Source of the DNA: Methanobacteriota archaeon
GTDB taxonomy: Archaea; Halobacteriota; Methanomicrobia; Methanomicrobiales; Methanomicrobiaceae
NCBI GenBank assembly: GCA_023396365.1
Contig: JAEWWL010000058.1
Location: 1-17,341 of the forward strand
Reading direction: 5' to 3'
DNA: 17,341 bases
Shown here: positions 14,260 to 17,341 of the stretch, in pieces
How positions within the stretch are numbered: the stretch's first letter is position 1
Layout of the letters: every line of letters starts with the position of its first letter
Program-made: the position numbers and the translations under genes
Notes under the pieces: generated by a model
What the model saw: the letters and a program-made list of their open reading frames with translations, nothing else
Database searches by the model: none
Told to the model about the DNA's origin: nothing

Positions 14260-14319
14260 GTTTCATGAAACTAAGGTTTCATGCAACAGTTTCATGTAAA
14301 TCACAAAGTGATTTTCATG
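14260..14319. promoter_or_regulatory. Cluster of four TTTCATG words
   Basis: TTTCATG starts at 14261, 14277, 14290 and 14313, three of them preceded by G. The first is part of the perfect 12-bp palindrome GTTTCATGAAAC (14260-14271). TCACAAAGTGA (14301-14311) is a second small palindrome between copies three and four. The cluster sits between the flavodoxin stop and the M3 peptidase promoter, about 90-150 bp upstream of the latter. Confidence 0.5.
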
Positions 14320-14324
14320 GTAAA

Positions 14325-14807
14325 TCAGATGCCGCCTGCTGATTTTACTGCTGTGATAAGCTCATTTATTTTGGATTCATTCTCCACATCGTCTTTTTTA
14401 AACACAATCTCTTTTTCTACCCTGACGCCTTTTTTTGAAAGTGCTTCTGAAAGTCTTGTAATGGTCTCGCCCTCCTTTCCGCCGCAGGTTGCAAATATTA
14501 CAGCAGGCTTTCCACTGCAGCCAAAAAGCGCTTCAACTGCGGCATTCGCTGCAGGAGTTGCACGAAATGCCCAGACAGGTGTTCCGATTACAATTACATC
14601 CGCATTTGATACATCGATTTTTTCAGGCTCAATTATATCGCATTCGCCCTTTCTTGCCCGCATGCACCCTGTAGTGTATGCGGAAAGCTTTGAATAATTC
14701 TTAACCGGTTTTACTTCGACAATATCGCCGCCAACTGCCTCATGCACTTTTTCCGAAATACCGCGGGTAATCCCTGAGTATGAATGATAAATTAATGCTG
14801 CCTTCAT
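14325..14807 (-). CDS. Flavodoxin-like FMN protein
   Basis: The product is 160 residues, usual for a short-chain flavodoxin. The N-terminal strand-loop ALIYHSYSGITRG matches the FMN-phosphate loop (S/T-x-S/T-G-x-T). IGTPVWAFRATP at 76-87 is the next flavin-contact loop, with the Trp that often stacks on the ring, and FATCGGKEG forms the third. It should carry electrons in the cytoplasm in one- or two-electron steps, possibly replacing ferredoxin under iron limitation; partners are unknown. A TATA-like TTTAAAAATATAAA (14822-14835) is 15-28 bp before the ATG, suggesting a near-leaderless mRNA. The M3 peptidase gene lies 192 bp downstream with its own promoter. Confidence 0.9.
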   Translation of the reverse strand: MKAALIYHSYSGITRGISEKVHEAVGGDIVEVKPVKNYSKLSAYTTGCMRARKGECDIIEPEKIDVSNADVIVIGTPVWAFRATPAANAAVEALFGCSGKPAVIFATCGGKEGETITRLSEALSKKGVRVEKEIVFKKDDVENESKINELITAVKSAGGI

Positions 14808-14925
14808 ATTTTAACCACTTTTTTTATATTTTTAAACATTTATCTGAAACAATCAGCAATAAATTCATCTGATATAAAAAAGAAAATCTGCCTTAACGGC
14901 TGTATCCCTCAGCCTGATATCTTTT

Positions 14926-15037
14926 ACCAATTGCATATATAAATACCAATTTATACATGCCCTGTCACTATATGTCTTAAATGTGCATTTTAAATTCATT
15001 CTCCTTAATGAGTGAGTTTATGCGCATGACAGGGGGC
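14926..15037 (+). promoter_or_regulatory. Promoter and structured leader of satP copy 2
   Basis: A clear TATA box CATATATAAATA (14934-14945) is flanked by two ACCAATT copies (14926-14932, 14945-14951). The leader then contains an ATTCATT/AATGAGT hairpin (14994-15000 with 15007-15013), whose loop CTCCTT resembles an anti-Shine-Dalgarno. CCCTGTCA (14960-14967) is the exact complement of TGACAGGG (15027-15034), which overlaps the ribosome site AGGGGG (15031-15036). Whether the 5' copy is transcribed depends on the exact start, expected near 14966. Confidence 0.5.
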
Positions 15038-15042
15038 TTTTA

Positions 15043-15636
15043 ATGGACACAGTTATTGATGAAAAGAATAAAAACAATCTGTTTATTCTTGACAATACAG
15101 CAAATCCGGCACCGCTCGGACTTTGTGCTTTTGGAATGACCACGATTCTTTTAAGCGTTCACAACTCGGGAGTCACTGCACTTTCAAGCGCTATTGTTGC
15201 TATGATGCTTATGTACGGCGGTCTGGCACAGGTAATTGTCGGAATTATGGAATGGAAAAAGGGAAACACATTTGGCCTTATAACTTTCACAAGCTTTGGA
15301 TTGTTCTGGATAACATTTGCGATGATTTTGATATTGCCTCTTTCAGGCTTTTCGGCTGCACCGACTCCTATTGACCTGGGCGTATTCCTCGCAGCGTGGA
15401 CAATTCTGGTTTTAGGGCTTTTCATTTGCACATTCAAGATGTTTATGATTCTTAGAATGACATTTGCACTGCTTTTGATTGTATTTATCCTGCTTGCTCT
15501 TGCAAACTTTACAGGAATTATGTATTTCCACTTCTTTGCAGGATTTTTAGGAGTTATCACCGGTGTTCTTGCGATGTACCTGGGAATTGGTGCAGTGATA
15601 AATGATATCTTTGGAAGAAGAATTCTTCCTGTTTAA
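15043..15636 (+). CDS. satP: SatP/YaaH-type acetate-succinate transporter (copy 2)
   Basis: This 197-residue protein is a paralog of the 7381-7971 product, alignable end to end without gaps apart from one residue at the N-terminus and identical at well over half the positions by eye. NPAPLGLCAFGMTTILLSVHN (from residue 21), YGGLAQ, EWKKGNTFG, FGLFW and GRRILPV mark the AceTr family; six membrane helices are evident. AGGGGG (15031-15036) is 6 nt before ATG 15043. It lies alone on the + strand, with the multi-Cache gene converging on it. Its upstream region does not share the GGTGCA cluster of copy 1, which suggests the two carriers are made under different conditions. Confidence 0.92.
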   Translation: MDTVIDEKNKNNLFILDNTANPAPLGLCAFGMTTILLSVHNSGVTALSSAIVAMMLMYGGLAQVIVGIMEWKKGNTFGLITFTSFGLFWITFAMILILPLSGFSAAPTPIDLGVFLAAWTILVLGLFICTFKMFMILRMTFALLLIVFILLALANFTGIMYFHFFAGFLGVITGVLAMYLGIGAVINDIFGRRILPV

Positions 15637-15687
15637 TTTTTTTGCAGGGAGATAAGATAGAAAAATTAAGATTTTTTAGCTTATCCC
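15637..15687 (+). terminator. T-run and compound hairpin after satP copy 2
   Basis: Seven T follow the stop codon (15637-15643). Then GGGAGATAAG (15647-15656) pairs with CTTATCCC (15680-15687) with a 2-nt bulge, and AAAAAT (15661-15666) with ATTTTT (15671-15676) forms an inner stem. The layout, a U-run followed by a two-part hairpin between convergent genes, parallels that after copy 1, with different sequence. Confidence 0.5.
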
Positions 15688-15745
15688 AGTTAAGATTTAG
15701 TTTGCCAGATTGTCTGTAGAAAAAAAATTTCAAAAAAAAGGATTT

Positions 15746-17341
15746 TTATAGGCTCTCAGAGTAAATTCCCGAGCCTATAAGCCATTCATCACCGACAGGC
15801 TCAACATAGCAGAGTTTAAGAGCGTTTTTGCCGGTATCGGGATTTAAGTATTCAACGTAAACAAAACCTCCCCCGGATTTGGCTTGTGATATTTCCAGCT
15901 GTATTATTTTTACACCATAGGTGTCTTCAAAATCATACCTGTTTTCTCCGATTAATTCAGGCTGATGCGGCAGTGCAAGTGTTTTTCCTGAGTAATCATA
16001 TGCAAATATGTAGTTTTTGCCATCAGCAAAACTCTGGTTTAAGTCGTTGAAATCGGCTGTGGCTTTTTCAGGTCCGTTTTCAAGTGCATAGTCACGGGCC
16101 GCCTTGACACGTTTTACAAGCTCGTCTTTTTCAGTATCATTAAAACTGCATGGAAATTCCGGAATATAAATTCCGGCACCGACATACCAGTCGTCACCGG
16201 CGGGAAGCACATATGCAATCTTAAACTCCTCTTTGTAACTGTGGGAAGGATTCTGATATACGTAATACAGTGATCCGCCGCCGGATTTGGCGATTTCTGC
16301 CGATGCATCGATGTATTTAACACCGTTTTCATCAGTAATTCCAAAACGCTTTGTTCCCAAAAGCTCCTTTTGGAACGGAAGCGCAATTACAGTTCCGTCA
16401 TATTCGTATGCGAAGATGTATAATTCACCGTCAACAAAAGAGCCCTGTTTATCGTTGAAATCCATAACTGCCGAACCTTTTCCGTTCTCTTTGGCATGTG
16501 CTGCTGCTTTTTGGACAAAGGATTTCAGGTTTTCATATCTTGCACCTAAATCTTCTGCAACTTCTGCGGACTGTTTCGTCATCTTACTGTCTGAGTAAGT
16601 CACAACAACCCTCCACTCTGCACCGTCAATTCCTGCGGTTGTCCAGACTGCTGTTTTGGAAACGATCTCATTCCAGTCGCGATCAGAGAATGTGTATTCA
16701 TCAGTTCCGGACTCTTCGGATAAAATCCTCTTCATTACTGACTGAAGTGTTGAATCATTGTAAATTTCATTTGTTAAAAGATTGTTTCCGACTTCCTCTT
16801 CTTTTGTATCATAAATTAGTGTCCCGTCAGTCTGTGCAACCCATACATCATAGGGCTTTTCACCAACAGCGGGCTTTACCTGCCTTAATATAAAGTCATA
16901 GGGGCTGTATGTGATGTCAGTATAGCCTACATATCTTCCGGAAGGTGAATATACAGGTACACTTTGTGAAATTCCGGTAAATCCCTCAACCATCTCAAAG
17001 ACATCGCTTACAACAGGCGCCTGCTTTTCGTTTGCTTTCTGAAACTGCGGCTGCCAGCCTAAATTCATCCCAACAGTATCAGCATGATTTTTCGGAGCGG
17101 CTGTTAAAACAACGCCTTCTTTTGATATGACAAGAGATGAAAACGCCCAGGGGTAATTTAAAAGATTTTCCAAAAGCGCTTTTTCAGCCGCATCTCCTGT
17201 TAAGCCGGTTTCTGAAAGAGTCTTTGAGTTGTTCAAAATACCTGACCTGAGATCTATCAGACCGGTATTAATTGATGACGAAATCTCCTCTGATACTATT
17301 TTCATATCACTGAGATCTGCATTTTGTATTTTTGCATCCGT
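15746..17341 (-). CDS. Multi-Cache-domain sensory or binding protein (5' end outside window)
   Basis: The frame stays open through the right edge, so Met at 17305 need not be the start; numbering below uses it as 1. Residues about 5-225 resemble a double-Cache sensor, with VISKEGVVLTAAP and later VAQTDGTLIYDT as typical strands. Two further single-Cache repeats follow, about 258-390 and 395-519, offset by 136 residues: DFNDKQGSF at 282 and DFNDLNQSF at 418. Each continues with YIFAY, LP-x-Q-x-EL-x-G, a GGG strand, and a closing GAGIY or GSGIY. Cache domains bind small ligands outside the cell. The protein ends right after the last Cache domain, with no HAMP, kinase or chemotaxis part, so it is probably anchored by its missing N-terminus. 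Confidence 0.85.
   Translation of the reverse strand, partial: TDAKIQNADLSDMKIVSEEISSSINTGLIDLRSGILNNSKTLSETGLTGDAAEKALLENLLNYPWAFSSLVISKEGVVLTAAPKNHADTVGMNLGWQPQFQKANEKQAPVVSDVFEMVEGFTGISQSVPVYSPSGRYVGYTDITYSPYDFILRQVKPAVGEKPYDVWVAQTDGTLIYDTKEEEVGNNLLTNEIYNDSTLQSVMKRILSEESGTDEYTFSDRDWNEIVSKTAVWTTAGIDGAEWRVVVTYSDSKMTKQSAEVAEDLGARYENLKSFVQKAAAHAKENGKGSAVMDFNDKQGSFVDGELYIFAYEYDGTVIALPFQKELLGTKRFGITDENGVKYIDASAEIAKSGGGSLYYVYQNPSHSYKEEFKIAYVLPAGDDWYVGAGIYIPEFPCSFNDTEKDELVKRVKAARDYALENGPEKATADFNDLNQSFADGKNYIFAYDYSGKTLALPHQPELIGENRYDFEDTYGVKIIQLEISQAKSGGGFVYVEYLNPDTGKNALKLCYVEPVGDEWLIGSGIYSESL

Noticed and set aside
15159..15560. 133-codon - strand frame inside satP copy 2
   Set aside because: It is the antisense shadow of a well-supported membrane-protein gene. 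A similar shadow appears under copy 1 (7548-7844), as expected for paralogs.
1..17341. Search for tRNA genes, rRNA, transposases, toxin-antitoxin pairs and defence genes
   Set aside because: I found no tRNA T-loop and acceptor pattern, no transposase motif and no recognisable defence or toxin family among the supported genes.

Overview
The window looks like chromosomal DNA of an AT-rich methanogenic archaeon, most likely one of the Methanomicrobiales; this is inferred from gene content, not from a search. The signs are an ArcS-type archaeosine-synthase core motif, a DUF2115/UPF0305 protein (a methanogen family), a DUF169 protein, an exported M3 peptidase, a multi-Cache protein, archaeal TATA-type boxes 20-35 bp before several starts (some fitting leaderless mRNAs), and T-run terminators. 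I see no rRNA, tRNA, CRISPR array, transposase, prophage or recognisable defence system.

Left part (1-4563). It opens with the last 30 codons of a LarE-like sulfur transferase, then a 16-bp tandem repeat and a convergent small ArcS-core (DUF5591-like) gene. An ACT-domain protein (UPF0237) and its usual partner, a PFL-like UPF0210/DUF711 protein, form a + strand operon. Facing it on the - strand is an acetoacetate-decarboxylase-family gene followed by a short-chain dehydrogenase, probably one transcript.

Middle (4564-8144). A 685-bp gap holds a GC-richer island that can fold as a pseudoknot plus a hairpin with a U-run, a candidate small RNA. Then come a duplicated 6+6 membrane protein with a TTG start, a PaaI-type thioesterase, and the first of two SatP/YaaH-type acetate-succinate transporter genes. 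That transporter has repeated GGTGCA motifs upstream and a 94-nt two-storey hairpin downstream.

Right part (8145-17341). It holds a DUF2115 gene (-), a gap with a 17-bp-stem hairpin, and a DUF169 gene with a probable leaderless start. A two-gene + strand stress-type operon follows: an Ala/Lys-rich helical protein and a 50-aa DUF1328/UPF0391 membrane peptide. Next come a radical SAM protein, a membrane-anchored M3 peptidase and a flavodoxin (all -), the second SatP paralog (+), and a truncated multi-Cache protein (-) running off the right edge.

Themes. Two SatP-type carriers in one 17-kb window suggest acetate uptake matters to this organism, as expected for hydrogenotrophic methanogens that assimilate acetate. 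The two copies have different upstream regulatory sequence. The most notable unexplained items are non-coding structures (4808-4871, 7988-8081, 9033-9069, 14926-15037) and proteins of unknown job: the duplicated 12-helix protein, the stand-alone ArcS core and the transmitterless multi-Cache protein.
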